A DNA stretch of 64,000 nt from Chloroflexota bacterium (lineage in GTDB: Bacteria; Chloroflexota; Dehalococcoidia; DSTF01; RBG-16-68-14), in NCBI GenBank assembly GCA_029262675.1, contig JAJCYW010000004.1, positions 141,384 to 205,383 on the forward strand. The letters run 5' to 3'. The translations under genes and the position numbers were made by a program. The notes under the pieces are model-generated. The model was not told the DNA's origin, did no database searches, and saw nothing but the letters and a program-made list of their open reading frames with translations. Positions 8,812 through 16,262 of this stretch are shown here, one piece after another; the stretch's first letter is position 1; every line of letters starts with the position of its first letter.

Positions 8812-9666
8812 GTGAACCCGGAGCAGCTGCGTGACCTCGGCTTCCAGCTGGAGGGCCGTGCACCAGGGGGCAAGTCAGGCGGTGCATGGTTCGCGATCGC
8901 TGCCGATGGCGTGCGCGTCCTCCTAAAGTGGTTCGCCGACGAGGGCGTGGCCGACCGCTACGCGGTGCTCCTCCCCGCGCTCGACGTGCTGCGTTCGCGT
9001 GGTGTGCCTGTGCCCGAGTACCCGTTTGTGCGCGCCGTCGACGGGTGGACGCTCTCCGCACAGCAGGTGCTGCCGGGACGATCATTCCCGATCGCGCCGC
9101 CCCCGCTGGTTGACCGGATGATCGAGTGCGTTGCCGCCGCCGCCGGCATCGTCGGCGGTCCGCGACCGGCACCAGCGCCCCAGGGATGGGCTGAGTTCGT
9201 GCTCCACACCCTCACGGTCGGCGAGGACGGCGGGGCACAGCACGACTCGCTCCGAGCGCACTCCGATCGCTCCCGTCGCATCATCGACTTCGTCGAGTCG
9301 GTCGGCGCCGCCGCCGAGCCGTCATGGTTCCCGACGAGCGGGCTCGTCCACCTCGACCTGCATACCGACAACGTTCTCGCCCTCGATGACGGCACGCTTA
9401 CGGGGATCGTCGACTGGGAGGGTGCGTGCGCGGGCGATCACCTCTACGACCTCGTGGCGTACGCGTTCGACCTCGACGGTCACGGCCAGCAGATCTGGGA
9501 CCGGGTCGAACCGCTCGTGGAGCCGCACATGCTGCGGGCGTACGTCGCGCACATGGCGCTCCGGCGCACGGACTGGGCGATCCGCCACAACCCCGAGGAC
9601 GTACCCCGGCAGCTGGACCGAGCCGAGCGCCTGCTCGACCGCTACGGACTGGATGCCCATCGCTGA
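8812..9666 (+). CDS. Phosphotransferase (APH/choline kinase superfamily), copy 2
   Basis: 284 aa beginning at GTG 8812, immediately downstream of a truncated tRNA-Gly. The kinase-fold motifs are clear: catalytic loop LVHLDLHTDNVL (HxDxxxxN) at about residues 180-192 and metal motif GIVDWEGA (the DxE motif) at about 201-208. The N-lobe has a Gly-rich GGKSGGAW stretch and VRVLLKWF with a candidate ATP-contacting Lys. Members phosphorylate aminoglycosides, choline, homoserine or related hydroxyl compounds; the substrate here is open. The final RYGLDAHR and stop come from the 46-bp repeat shared with the kinase at 7242. A 10-bp inverted repeat brackets the gene (8794-8803 and 9669-9678). Confidence 0.85.
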   Translation: MNPEQLRDLGFQLEGRAPGGKSGGAWFAIAADGVRVLLKWFADEGVADRYAVLLPALDVLRSRGVPVPEYPFVRAVDGWTLSAQQVLPGRSFPIAPPPLVDRMIECVAAAAGIVGGPRPAPAPQGWAEFVLHTLTVGEDGGAQHDSLRAHSDRSRRIIDFVESVGAAAEPSWFPTSGLVHLDLHTDNVLALDDGTLTGIVDWEGACAGDHLYDLVAYAFDLDGHGQQIWDRVEPLVEPHMLRAYVAHMALRRTDWAIRHNPEDVPRQLDRAERLLDRYGLDAHR

Positions 9667-9679
9667 TCGGTCAGATGGC
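9634..9679 (+). repeat. 46-bp 3'-end repeat, copy 2
   Basis: Matches 8061-8106 with one mismatch. It covers the end of the second kinase gene and ends in GGTCAGATGG, the reverse complement of CCATCTGACC at 8794-8803, which lies in the leader of the same gene next to the broken tRNA-Gly. Confidence 0.85.
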
Positions 9680-9722
9680 TTGACCCTCGGCAACGCAGGG
9701 AGCATACGCGGGCGCATGAAGT

Positions 9723-9794
9723 GGGCTCGGGAGAGAAGGGCTGAGTCGACCACCGGACTAAGAGTCCGCTGCTCTAACGCTGAGCTACGGGCCC
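9723..9794 (-). pseudogene. Decayed tRNA-Lys(CUU)
   Basis: Reverse strand, full tRNA length. Acceptor half GGGCCCG, D-arm GCTC-AGCGTTA-GAGC, anticodon stem GCGGA/TCCGG around loop CTCTTAG (anticodon CUU) and variable loop TGGTC are well kept. The T-arm (GACTC-AGCCCTT-CTCTC) neither pairs nor has the TTC loop signature, the 3' acceptor half is shifted (CGAGCCC) and no CCA is encoded. It is either a pseudogene or a recombinant whose 3' part was replaced. Confidence 0.7.
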
Positions 9795-10114
9795 GGGGAA
9801 CGCCGATGCGCACGCAATCGGGCGGTGTCGCCAAGTATGCCAGCCTGCCGCTCGACAAGCAGGCTCTACAATTAGCTAACGCGAACGCCTAACGCGAACG
9901 CCATGTCCAACGCCGATGAACCACACCCCTCACTCAACGGCGGGCTGCTGACGGACGAACAGCCTAGCTGGCTCGGAACGAGGCGAAAGTTGACGCCCGG
10001 CGTCTCGTATTCGCATGCGCTCCCTCGTCACTAGCCACCGCTGACCACGGATTGAGAAGTGCGCTGCTGGCGGGTGTATGGCGATGGCCAAACGCGAAAC
10101 CCTAAGCGTGGGAT
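9757..10114. repeat. About 350-bp duplicated segment, copy 1
   Basis: Aligns with 16456-16800. It contains the tRNA-Lys 5' half, the leader ACGCAATCGGGCGGTGTCG, the CAGCCTGCCGCTCGACAA block, the first codons of a DUF309-like gene and a GATGGCGATGGCCA block near its right end. The two copies have diverged by scattered substitutions and small indels, so the duplication is not recent. GCGAACGCC occurs in tandem near 9880-9902. No complete gene lies between 9667 and 10248. Confidence 0.8.
9903..10034 (+). pseudogene. DUF309 gene fragment (5' end), relic 1
   Basis: From ATG 9903 the reading MSNADEPHPSLNGGLLTDEQ is recognisably the start of the DUF309 protein encoded at 44782 (MTNSDERRPSRNARLLTEEE). 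Similarity stops after about 20 codons, and the frame then runs into unrelated sequence. It lies inside the duplicated segment, in the same position as the fragment at 16597. Confidence 0.5.
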
Positions 10115-10165
10115 GCGCTCACTGTCAACAGTCATGCGTGCATCCTGCTGCCCAAGACGAGGGAC

Positions 10166-10194
10166 GCGGGTTCGGAATCCCGCCTTCCGCTTCC
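10166..10194 (+). pseudogene. tRNA-Gly-like 3' end fragment
   Basis: Forward strand: T-arm GCGGG-TTCGGAAT-CCCGC (loop one base too long), acceptor half CTTCCGC, then TTCC. The acceptor resembles tRNA-Gly(GCC) (GCGGAAG/CTTCCGC). No 5' half precedes it. With 8757-8793 it means that a tRNA-Gly 5' half and a tRNA-Gly 3' half lie on either side of the second kinase gene, although the acceptor halves do not match each other. Confidence 0.55.
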
Positions 10195-10211
10195 TATCGC
10201 TAATTGTCCCC

Positions 10212-10246
10212 TTGCTCCGGGTGATGACCATCGTATAATGACGATG
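10212..10246 (+). promoter_or_regulatory. arsR promoter with overlapping operator-like palindrome
   Basis: TTGCTC (10212-10217), a 16-base spacer and TATAAT (10234-10239) form a good sigma-70-type promoter. The inverted repeat CATCGT-ATAATG-ACGATG (10229-10246) covers the -10 box and ends three bases before the arsR ATG, so a bound ArsR dimer would block transcription. A start site near 10246 would give an almost leaderless message. Confidence 0.6.
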
Positions 10247-10248
10247 AC

Positions 10249-10530
10249 ATGGTGCCTGACCAAACTGAACAAGATAGGCTATCGACGATGGTGCGAGCGC
10301 TCGGGCATCCGGCTCGAATCGAGATTGTCCGGATGTTGGCGGAAGCGGGGGACGCCTGCTGCATGGACCTGACTCGCCAAATGGAACTGGCGCAATCCAC
10401 TGTCTCGGAACACCTACGCGTCTTGAAGAAGGCCGGCCTTATTGAGCATTGCGGCCCTGGGCCACGCTCCGGTTATTGCATCAATCGTGAGGGGCTGTTG
10501 TGGCTAAAGCAGGTGATCGTTGCGCTATGA
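10249..10530 (+). CDS. arsR: ArsR-family transcriptional repressor
   Basis: 93 aa winged-helix regulator. LGHPARIEIVRMLAEAGDACCMDL is the family's opening helix pair with adjacent Cys37-Cys38, a likely As(III) or heavy-metal ligand pair; QSTVSEHLRVLKKAGLI is the recognition helix and GYCINREGL begins the wing. The usual behaviour is dissociation from DNA when arsenite binds, inducing the adjacent efflux gene. The predicted operator lies directly upstream and the acr3 gene starts 79 bases downstream on the same strand. Confidence 0.92.
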   Translation: MVPDQTEQDRLSTMVRALGHPARIEIVRMLAEAGDACCMDLTRQMELAQSTVSEHLRVLKKAGLIEHCGPGPRSGYCINREGLLWLKQVIVAL

Positions 10531-10609
10531 GCAGACGCATCCCCGCCCGACGCCTCACTGTCGCTGCCGCCAGCCAGCGTAGCCGCCACACCAGCAAGGA
10601 TCTTGACCA

Positions 10610-11752
10610 TTGAAGACAGCAACCCTTCCGCGCAGCCAATTCGCAGGTTCGATCCTCGGCCAACTCTCCGCGCTCGACCGCTTCCTGCCCGTGTGGATTG
10701 GCCTGGCGATGGCCGCCGGCTTGGCCCTCGGGCGGGTCTTCCACGACCTCAACGACCAGCTCGACCGCGTGAAGATCGATACCACCTCGCTGCCGATCGC
10801 GATCGGCCTGCTCGGCATGATGTACCCCGTACTGGCGAAGGTCCGCTACGACCGGCTTCGCGACGTTACAACGGAGCGGCCTCTGGTACTCTCCTCGCTA
10901 CTCTTGAACTGGGCCGTCGGGCCCGCGCTGATGTTCACACTCGCTTGGGTCCTGCTGCCAGACTTGCCGGAGTTCCGAACCGGCATTATTCTCGTCGGCC
11001 TCGCGCGCTGCATTGCCATGGTGTTGATCTGGAACAACCTAGCGTGCGGCGACCGGGAAGCTGGGGCTGCCCTTGTCGTGTTGAACTCCGTGTTCCAGGT
11101 CGCAGCGTTCGCGGCGCTCGGCTACTTCTATCTCGAGCTGCTGCCAGGCTGGCTGGGCCTGGATAAGACCTCCGTTCACTTCGTAGTGTGGGACATCGCG
11201 AAGTCGGTACTCATCTTCCTCGGGGTCCCGCTGGTGCTCGGGCTTCTCACGAGCCTGGTGGGCAGAAAGCGCAAGGGCGACGAGTGGTACGAACAGCGGT
11301 TCCTTCCCCGGATTGGCCCTTTCGCCCTTTACAGCCTGCTGTTCACAATCGTCGTCCTGTTCGCCATCCAAGGCGACGCGATCACCTCGCAGCCGCTCGA
11401 TGTCGGGCGGATCGCGCTGCCGCTAGTGGCCTACTTCGCGCTGATGTGGACAACTGCTTTCGCCTGGGGGCGGGCGCAAGGCCTCACGTATCCGAAGACT
11501 GCGACCCTTGCCTTCACGGCGGCCGGAAACAATTTCGAGCTAGCCATCGCGGTTGCGATCGGCTCGTTCGGCGTCGAGTCCGGGCAGGCGTTGGCAGGCG
11601 TCGTCGGCCCGCTGATCGAGGTCCCCGTGCTCGTCACGCTCGTGTACGTGTCCCTGTGGGCTGGCCGGCGGTTCTTCGGCGCATCGGGTCTCGACGCGCC
11701 CGGTAGCGAGCTGCATGCGCCAGCGAGCCCGTCTCAGTTCGTAGAGCGCTGA
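10610..11752 (+). CDS. acr3: ACR3-family arsenite efflux permease
   Basis: 380 aa with about ten membrane segments. It carries the family hallmarks: RCIAMVLIWNNLACGD with the conserved transport Cys (residue 134) in the fourth helix, and AAGNNFELAIAVAI with the conserved Glu in a late helix. It exports arsenite using the membrane potential or proton gradient. The start is TTG 10610, in frame with MKTATLPRSQFAGSILGQLSALDRF; no closer ATG keeps the N-terminal part. It is most likely co-transcribed with arsR. No arsC-type arsenate reductase is adjacent, so the cell either meets arsenite directly or reduces arsenate with an enzyme encoded elsewhere. Confidence 0.93.
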   Translation: MKTATLPRSQFAGSILGQLSALDRFLPVWIGLAMAAGLALGRVFHDLNDQLDRVKIDTTSLPIAIGLLGMMYPVLAKVRYDRLRDVTTERPLVLSSLLLNWAVGPALMFTLAWVLLPDLPEFRTGIILVGLARCIAMVLIWNNLACGDREAGAALVVLNSVFQVAAFAALGYFYLELLPGWLGLDKTSVHFVVWDIAKSVLIFLGVPLVLGLLTSLVGRKRKGDEWYEQRFLPRIGPFALYSLLFTIVVLFAIQGDAITSQPLDVGRIALPLVAYFALMWTTAFAWGRAQGLTYPKTATLAFTAAGNNFELAIAVAIGSFGVESGQALAGVVGPLIEVPVLVTLVYVSLWAGRRFFGASGLDAPGSELHAPASPSQFVER

Positions 11753-11809
11753 TAAGGAGGACAGAGCCGTGAGCTGCTGGCACTGCGCGAAGATCGACTA
11801 CCAGCCAGC

Positions 11810-12373
11810 ATGGACGTCGTGCCTTTTGCTCTTGGTGTCGCTGTCTTCCTTGTTGTGCGGTCCCGTCTCGTCGACTTCCAAACGCCCATCCTCTACGGCT
11901 TCGTAGCCGCCGCCTCCACTATGCGCTCGGCCGACGTGGCAGAAGCGCAAGAAGGTCTGGCCGTCGCCGTTCCTTCGTTTATCCTCCTGGGGATGAGCCT
12001 CCTCGCGTGGGCGATGCTCGGTCCGTAGTGTGAGCTGAGCGGCGACAGCGGTGAGTGGTTCGTCAATCTGCCTTCGGAATCGGCAGCCATTGTCTTCGCC
12101 AGCGGCATCGAGGGTCTCGTCTTCGCCATGATTCCGATGGCGTTCATCGCCGGCCTCAAAGTAATCCGCTGGCAGAAGCTTGCCTGGCTAATCCTGATCG
12201 GTGTGTCGCCGTTCCTCTTCGACTGGGATATCCTTGACTCGGAAGCGGAGGCCTTCAGCGCACTCCCGGAGGGCCGAGTGGTCTTGGCGTTTGGTCTAGT
12301 AATCGCGTACGCCCTGATGACGTTTGGCGTCTGGCTCTACTTCCTACGCACGAAGCGTTCGGTAACTGGCTAG
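11810..12373 (+). pseudogene. Membrane protein gene interrupted by an in-frame TAG
   Basis: One reading frame runs from ATG 11810 to TAA-free sequence ending at TAG 12371, broken only by TAG at 12026-12028. The first part (MDVVPFALGVAVFLVV... and AVPSFILLGMSLLAWAML) and the second (SAAIVFASGIEGLVFAMIPMAF, KLAWLILIGVSPFLF, VVLAFGLVIAYALMTFGVWLYFL) both read as hydrophobic helices typical of an integral membrane protein. Because the frame is kept on both sides, a single nonsense change is the simplest explanation. The real start is unclear: a GTG at 11769 has a strong GGAGG but lies in another frame, which may mean a second lesion. No family recognised. Confidence 0.5.
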
Positions 12374-12914
12374 CGCGCGATGTTGCCGGCCTGCGCTGGG
12401 TCGGCACTTGTGGCTCATCGGCGCGATTCAGATTCGGTGTCTGGGGGGCCCGGCGGGGATCGAACCCGCGACCATCGGAAATGGCGTTCGCTGTCCCTAA
12501 GGTTCGAGGCTCGGGGCCTCCCCAAGATTCGGAGACGGGGCCCTCTGAGGGCGGTTGTGCGTCGAATCCGCTGCTCCTGCCCCGCCTCTCGCTGGCGAGG
12601 AGATTCTAACTTGGCCGTCGGCAGCGACAAGCGGGGCCGTCTGACTAGTAATGCTGGTGGATGGATCCCTCGAGCGGCGGCGAAGGATGATTTGACCTGC
12701 GCATAACCTGGATTTGAGTACACCATAACCCGCATCAGGCTAACGTAGCTGTGATTCACCACGCCACCAGTCGATGCTGCTTGCCTGGTCGGGTAGAGCG
12801 GCGGTGAATCATATACGGATGTAGGGACGGATGATGGACAAGTAGTTCTGCATGGAGGACCAAGAAGAAGGGCTGAGCGATGAGAAGGCACCGTAGTGCT
12901 AGAGGAGGCACCGT
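12374..12914. other. Gene-free region with tRNA-Lys fragment and inverted repeat
   Basis: Contains the 38-bp tRNA-Lys 3' copy listed separately, then about 200 bp with faint similarity to the sequence beside the tRNA-Lys relic at 6877 (shared ATTCGGAGA and GGAGATT...ACTTG blocks). TGATTCACC (12752-12760) and GGTGAATCA (12803-12811) form a 9-bp inverted repeat. The final bases hold GAGGAGG before ATG 12915. Confidence 0.5.
12442..12479 (-). repeat. Exact copy of tRNA-Lys 3' end (candidate att-like site)
   Basis: These 38 bases are identical to 16418-16455, which is the encoded CCA, acceptor 3' half, T-arm and variable loop of tRNA-Lys(UUU). Orientation is the same, so the two form a direct repeat enclosing about 4 kb with the genes at 12915, 14087 and 14790. 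Similarity stops at the anticodon stem. Tyrosine-recombinase elements leave exactly this kind of tRNA 3' duplicate, but no integrase is present between the copies. Confidence 0.8.
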
Positions 12915-13784
12915 ATGAAGTGGTTGAGTAGGCTGGTTGTCCTGGGCGCGTTCGCGGTTCTGTTGTTCCCCGCGCTCATGTCCGTATCCAGCGTCAGTGC
13001 AGAGTTGACGGAGGCTGAAAAGCAGGCGTTGGAGGCGGAACAACAAGACCAAGAGGCACCTGAAGCTCCCGAAGCTCCAGAGCCGGCGCCGCCGCCTGAG
13101 GACCAAGAGCCCGCGCCGCCGCCTGAGGACCAAGAGCCCGCGCCGCCGGCTGAGGATCAAGAGCCCGCGCCGCCGGCTGAGGACCAAGAGCCCGCGCCGC
13201 CGGCTGAGGATCCAGAGCCGGCACCGCCCCCGGAGGCTCCCGAAGCCCCAGAGGCACCCGAACCGGCGCCGCCGCCCGAGGCCCCTGAGCCCCCAGGCGG
13301 AGGACAGGATCAGGGAGGCAACGTCGCCACCGACAGGCTGAACGGAAGAATAAGTGCCTTTAGCCCTGATTCGATTACCGTCGGCATCATCGGAAACAAC
13401 ACCTTTGCGGTTACCGGCCGAACCTACATCACGACCAACGGCCAGGTATCGAACCTCTATAGAGGGGTGTTCGTCGGAGACACGGTATCTGTGCAATTTG
13501 ACGCGGCGACGAACGAGGCTCTGCGCATCGAGATTGAGGGCTTCGGATTCGCAGCGACCTATCAGGACACGGGTGTTGAGATTACCTATATTGGCGCGAT
13601 AGGGCATTGGCCTCAGGACTTTGGAATGCATGCAGGGGGAGCTGGTCTGAAGCTTGGCGCTGCAACCCAGGTAACCATCAATGGCGTTCCAGCGTCATAC
13701 GCGGATCTCCAAGTGGGCGATACCATCGACTATGTCATGGACGCAACGAACCTGGAGGCGCTCTGGCTCATCGTCACAAGATAG
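12915..13784 (+). CDS. Secreted protein with Pro/Ala/Glu repeats and DUF5666-like beta-domains
   Basis: 289 aa. ATG 12915 follows GAGGAGG. Residues 1-33 are a signal peptide (LVVLGAFAVLLFPALMSVSSVSA). Residues about 35-135 are low-complexity, built on a nine-residue unit EPAPP(P/A)EDQ encoded by 27-bp tandem repeats (about 13080-13210) and followed by APEAPEP variants. Residues about 140-289 hold two small beta-barrel-like units (GRISAFSPDSITV and IGAIGHWPQDFGMHAGG...VTINGVPASYADLQVGDTIDYVMD) of the kind annotated DUF5666. It is probably a cell-wall-spanning extracellular protein. It stands alone before a hairpin cluster. Confidence 0.75.
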   Translation: MKWLSRLVVLGAFAVLLFPALMSVSSVSAELTEAEKQALEAEQQDQEAPEAPEAPEPAPPPEDQEPAPPPEDQEPAPPAEDQEPAPPAEDQEPAPPAEDPEPAPPPEAPEAPEAPEPAPPPEAPEPPGGGQDQGGNVATDRLNGRISAFSPDSITVGIIGNNTFAVTGRTYITTNGQVSNLYRGVFVGDTVSVQFDAATNEALRIEIEGFGFAATYQDTGVEITYIGAIGHWPQDFGMHAGGAGLKLGAATQVTINGVPASYADLQVGDTIDYVMDATNLEALWLIVTR

Positions 13785-13802
13785 GAACCACTGGCACGCC
13801 GC

Positions 13803-13924
13803 CTGGCAGCAGTGCCAGAGGGCGAGTACTGAGGTGTCGAACCCGTGCCGCCGGGAACCAGCGGGGAGGTGGCCGGCGGCACGGGTTAACTAGACGCTGG
13901 GTGGCATGCAGCCACCCAGCGTCT
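13803..13924 (+). terminator. Cluster of three stem-loops after the secreted protein gene
   Basis: CTGGCA/TGCCAG (13803-13818), a perfect 15-bp inverted repeat with an 18-base loop (13840-13854 and 13873-13887, arms around CCGTGCCGCCGG) and a perfect 14-bp hairpin with a five-base loop (13892-13924, arm AGACGCTGGGTGGC) follow one another. The last behaves like a factor-independent terminator but lacks a long T-run. Three strong structures in 120 bp is more than one terminator needs. Confidence 0.65.
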
Positions 13925-13940
13925 TGCCGTCGTGGGGGGC

Positions 13941-13954
13941 CGCAGTATACTGCG
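13941..13954 (+). promoter_or_regulatory. 14-bp palindrome over a -10-like box
   Basis: CGCAGTATACTGCG is a perfect palindrome containing TATACT. It lies between the stem-loops and the two-component genes, about 130 bases upstream of the response regulator, and could be an operator for it, possibly autoregulatory. No convincing -35 box is visible, so this is tentative. Confidence 0.4.
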
Positions 13955-14086
13955 CGTGAAGCGCTCGGGGCCATGGTTTCTGCGGGTTCTGCTATTCTGA
14001 TATCTGCACTCGGTGATCACCTGCTGTCCGGCGCCGAACCCGACGGCGGCGGCGTACTTCGGCCGTCGCTCTAAGTGAGGCACAAC

Positions 14087-14815
14087 GTGCAGACCGAAGC
14101 GCACACGATTTTGTTGGTGGAGGATGACGAGAGCATTGCCGAACCGCTCGTCTTCGGTCTCCAGGCGGAGGGCTTTCGCGTACTCCATGCCAGCGACGGC
14201 AAAGAGGGCCTGAAGCTGTCTCGGACAGAGAAGCCGGCCGTCGTTTTGCTGGACGTGCTGCTTCCCGAAATCGACGGCTTTACGCTGTGTCAGACTATGC
14301 GTCAAGAGTCCGCCGTGCCCATTCTGATGCTCACTGCCCGCGGCGAGGAGATGGACCGGGTGATGGGGCTGGAACTCGGCGCCGACGACTACATTGTTAA
14401 GCCGTTTAGCTTCCGAGAGCTGCTGGCCAGGCTGAGAGCTGTGCTACGCCGCCGAGATCTGGAGCGGGGGGAGGTCTCACGGGCTGACGACAGGCTGGCG
14501 GCGGGAAGCATCGTCTTGGATCGCACCGCTCGACAGGTATGGCGATCCGGCGATCCGGTTGAACTCCGCCAGCGCGAATTCGACCTGCTACACGCGCTGA
14601 TGGAGCGCGCCGGCAAGGCCGTGCGCCGGAGTGAGCTCTTGCGCAAAGTGTGGGGGGCGGACTGGGTGGGCCAGCCTCACACACTCGATGTGCATATTCG
14701 CTGGCTAAGGGAGAAGCTGGAGGAAGACCCTTCAGAACCCCGCTACATTCAGACCATTCGTGGCTATGGCTATCGCCTCATCGATCCCGATGCATCGCCG
14801 ACTGATACCGCGTAG
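14087..14815 (+). CDS. OmpR/PhoB-family response regulator
   Basis: 242 aa. The receiver domain (about 1-120) has the acidic pocket ILLVEDDES, phospho-acceptor Asp in VVLLDVLLPEIDGF, Thr in MLTARGEE and Lys in DDYIVKPFSF. The C-terminal winged helix has the typical VELRQREFDLLHALMERAGK, TLDVHIRWLREKLEEDP and IRGYGYRLI. GTG 14087 is preferred to the in-frame GTG 12 bases upstream because GAGG sits seven bases before it. It overlaps the kinase gene by 26 bp, so the pair is translationally coupled and cognate. Regulated genes are unknown; the neighbouring secreted protein is one candidate. Confidence 0.92.
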   Translation: MQTEAHTILLVEDDESIAEPLVFGLQAEGFRVLHASDGKEGLKLSRTEKPAVVLLDVLLPEIDGFTLCQTMRQESAVPILMLTARGEEMDRVMGLELGADDYIVKPFSFRELLARLRAVLRRRDLERGEVSRADDRLAAGSIVLDRTARQVWRSGDPVELRQREFDLLHALMERAGKAVRRSELLRKVWGADWVGQPHTLDVHIRWLREKLEEDPSEPRYIQTIRGYGYRLIDPDASPTDTA

Positions 14816-16262
14816 CCTTCAGAGCCGCCTGCTCGTCGTCTTCCTGGCGGTGATACTGCTCAGCCAGGGTGTGCTGGTTGTATGGCTGGGGCTGTCACTT
14901 CAGGGATTGACGATTGAACAGGCGGAGCATGACCTGGAGTTGGAGGCCGCGATCCTCGCAAGCCTCCTGTCGGAACCTTCAGGTTATCTTCGTGTCGAAG
15001 ATAGCGACGAGCGCCAAGATCTGGAAAATCTGATCACCTCCTTCATCACCGACAAGGGGGTGCAGGTCTCCGTGCTGGATACCTCCTTGCAGATTGTCGT
15101 CACCACGAATCCCGAGATACGAGAGCGCTGGACGGAGAACGATGACCGCCCAGAATTGGTGGCGGCCCTGAACGGGACAGAGGAGCATGACGTTCGCAAA
15201 GACGCGTGGCAGGACGAGTCCTACCTGTTTGCCGCCATCTCTGTGTTCTCTGAGCAGCGAGACGTTATCGGCGTAGTCCAGTTTGCCACGCCGATGGGGC
15301 CGGTGAACGCAGAGATCATCCGCGGGTGGATCGGTGTTGTCGCCGCCGGTGCCGTCGTCGTGGTGGTGACGGCTTTCGGCGTCCATCTCGTTACTAGGCG
15401 CGTAGCCGAACCGATCCAGAACCTTACAGCGGTGACGCGGGCCATGGCAGGAGGCGACCTAAACCAGAGGGCGACGCCCTCCGGGCCTGAGGAGTTCGAG
15501 GGGCTGGCGCAAGATTTTAACCGAATGGCTGATCGCGTACACGATATGATGGCTCGCCAACAGGCCTTTGTTTCGGACGCCGCACACGAGTTGCGTTCGC
15601 CCCTGGCGGGCGCTCGGCTGCGCATTGAAATGCTCCAGCAGCACGGTCGAGACAAGGTAGAGCTGACGCAACAATATCTGCCTCAGCTACTGCAGGACAT
15701 GGATCACCTGCAGCGGCTGGTCGATCATCTGCTGGCCCTTTCCAGGCTGGATCAGGGCTACGAGATGCCAGTTTCGATGTTGGATCTGGCGCCTCTACTG
15801 TACGAGTTGACTGACGAGATGCGGCTCCTGTTTCGCGCCGCCGACGTGACGCTTGACGTGGAAGTTCCGCCACATCTGCCTCTGGTCTCGTCCAATGCTG
15901 AAGCCATCCGCATGGTGATTCGAAACCTGCTTGACAACACTATCCAGCATACTGGCTCTGGTGGCCGCGTGGCGCTGCATGCCGAGGCGGAGGACGGCAT
16001 GGTGATGATATCCGTGGCTGACACCGGTCAGGGGATTCCGTCCGAGTCTCTGCCGCACGTTTTCGATCGGTTCTACCGGGTAGACAAAGCTCGTACCCGC
16101 AAGGGTGGAGCCGGACTGGGCCTATCGCTCGTGCGCAGAATCGCAGAAGCACATGGGGGTCACGTTTTCGTGAAGAGTCACCTTGGCCAAGGAACCACAT
16201 TCACGGTCCGCTTGCCCGCCGGCGCCGAAGCTCCTCGCTCGCAAGAACCAGACATCGAGTGA
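14790..16262 (+). CDS. Membrane sensor histidine kinase (HAMP-HisKA-HATPase)
   Basis: 490 aa, partner of the overlapping regulator. Start at ATG 14790 (MHRRLIPRSLQSRLLVVFLAV). TM1 is about residues 13-38 and TM2 about 180-205 (GVVAAGAVVVVVTAFGVHLV), with an extracytoplasmic sensor loop of about 140 residues between them. A HAMP linker follows, then the H-box AAHELRSPLAGARLR, the N-box NLLDNTIQH and the G-boxes DTGQGIP and GGAGLGLSLV, with FDRFYRVDKAR between. All catalytic elements are present. The signal is unknown. Similarity of the kinase core to stress or metal sensors of the BaeS/CusS type is general and not diagnostic. Confidence 0.93.
   Translation: MHRRLIPRSLQSRLLVVFLAVILLSQGVLVVWLGLSLQGLTIEQAEHDLELEAAILASLLSEPSGYLRVEDSDERQDLENLITSFITDKGVQVSVLDTSLQIVVTTNPEIRERWTENDDRPELVAALNGTEEHDVRKDAWQDESYLFAAISVFSEQRDVIGVVQFATPMGPVNAEIIRGWIGVVAAGAVVVVVTAFGVHLVTRRVAEPIQNLTAVTRAMAGGDLNQRATPSGPEEFEGLAQDFNRMADRVHDMMARQQAFVSDAAHELRSPLAGARLRIEMLQQHGRDKVELTQQYLPQLLQDMDHLQRLVDHLLALSRLDQGYEMPVSMLDLAPLLYELTDEMRLLFRAADVTLDVEVPPHLPLVSSNAEAIRMVIRNLLDNTIQHTGSGGRVALHAEAEDGMVMISVADTGQGIPSESLPHVFDRFYRVDKARTRKGGAGLGLSLVRRIAEAHGGHVFVKSHLGQGTTFTVRLPAGAEAPRSQEPDIE

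Noticed and set aside
13078..13215. Regular 27-bp repeats as a possible CRISPR array
   Set aside because: The repeats are contiguous, in frame and encode a protein spacer; there are no unique spacers and no cas genes.
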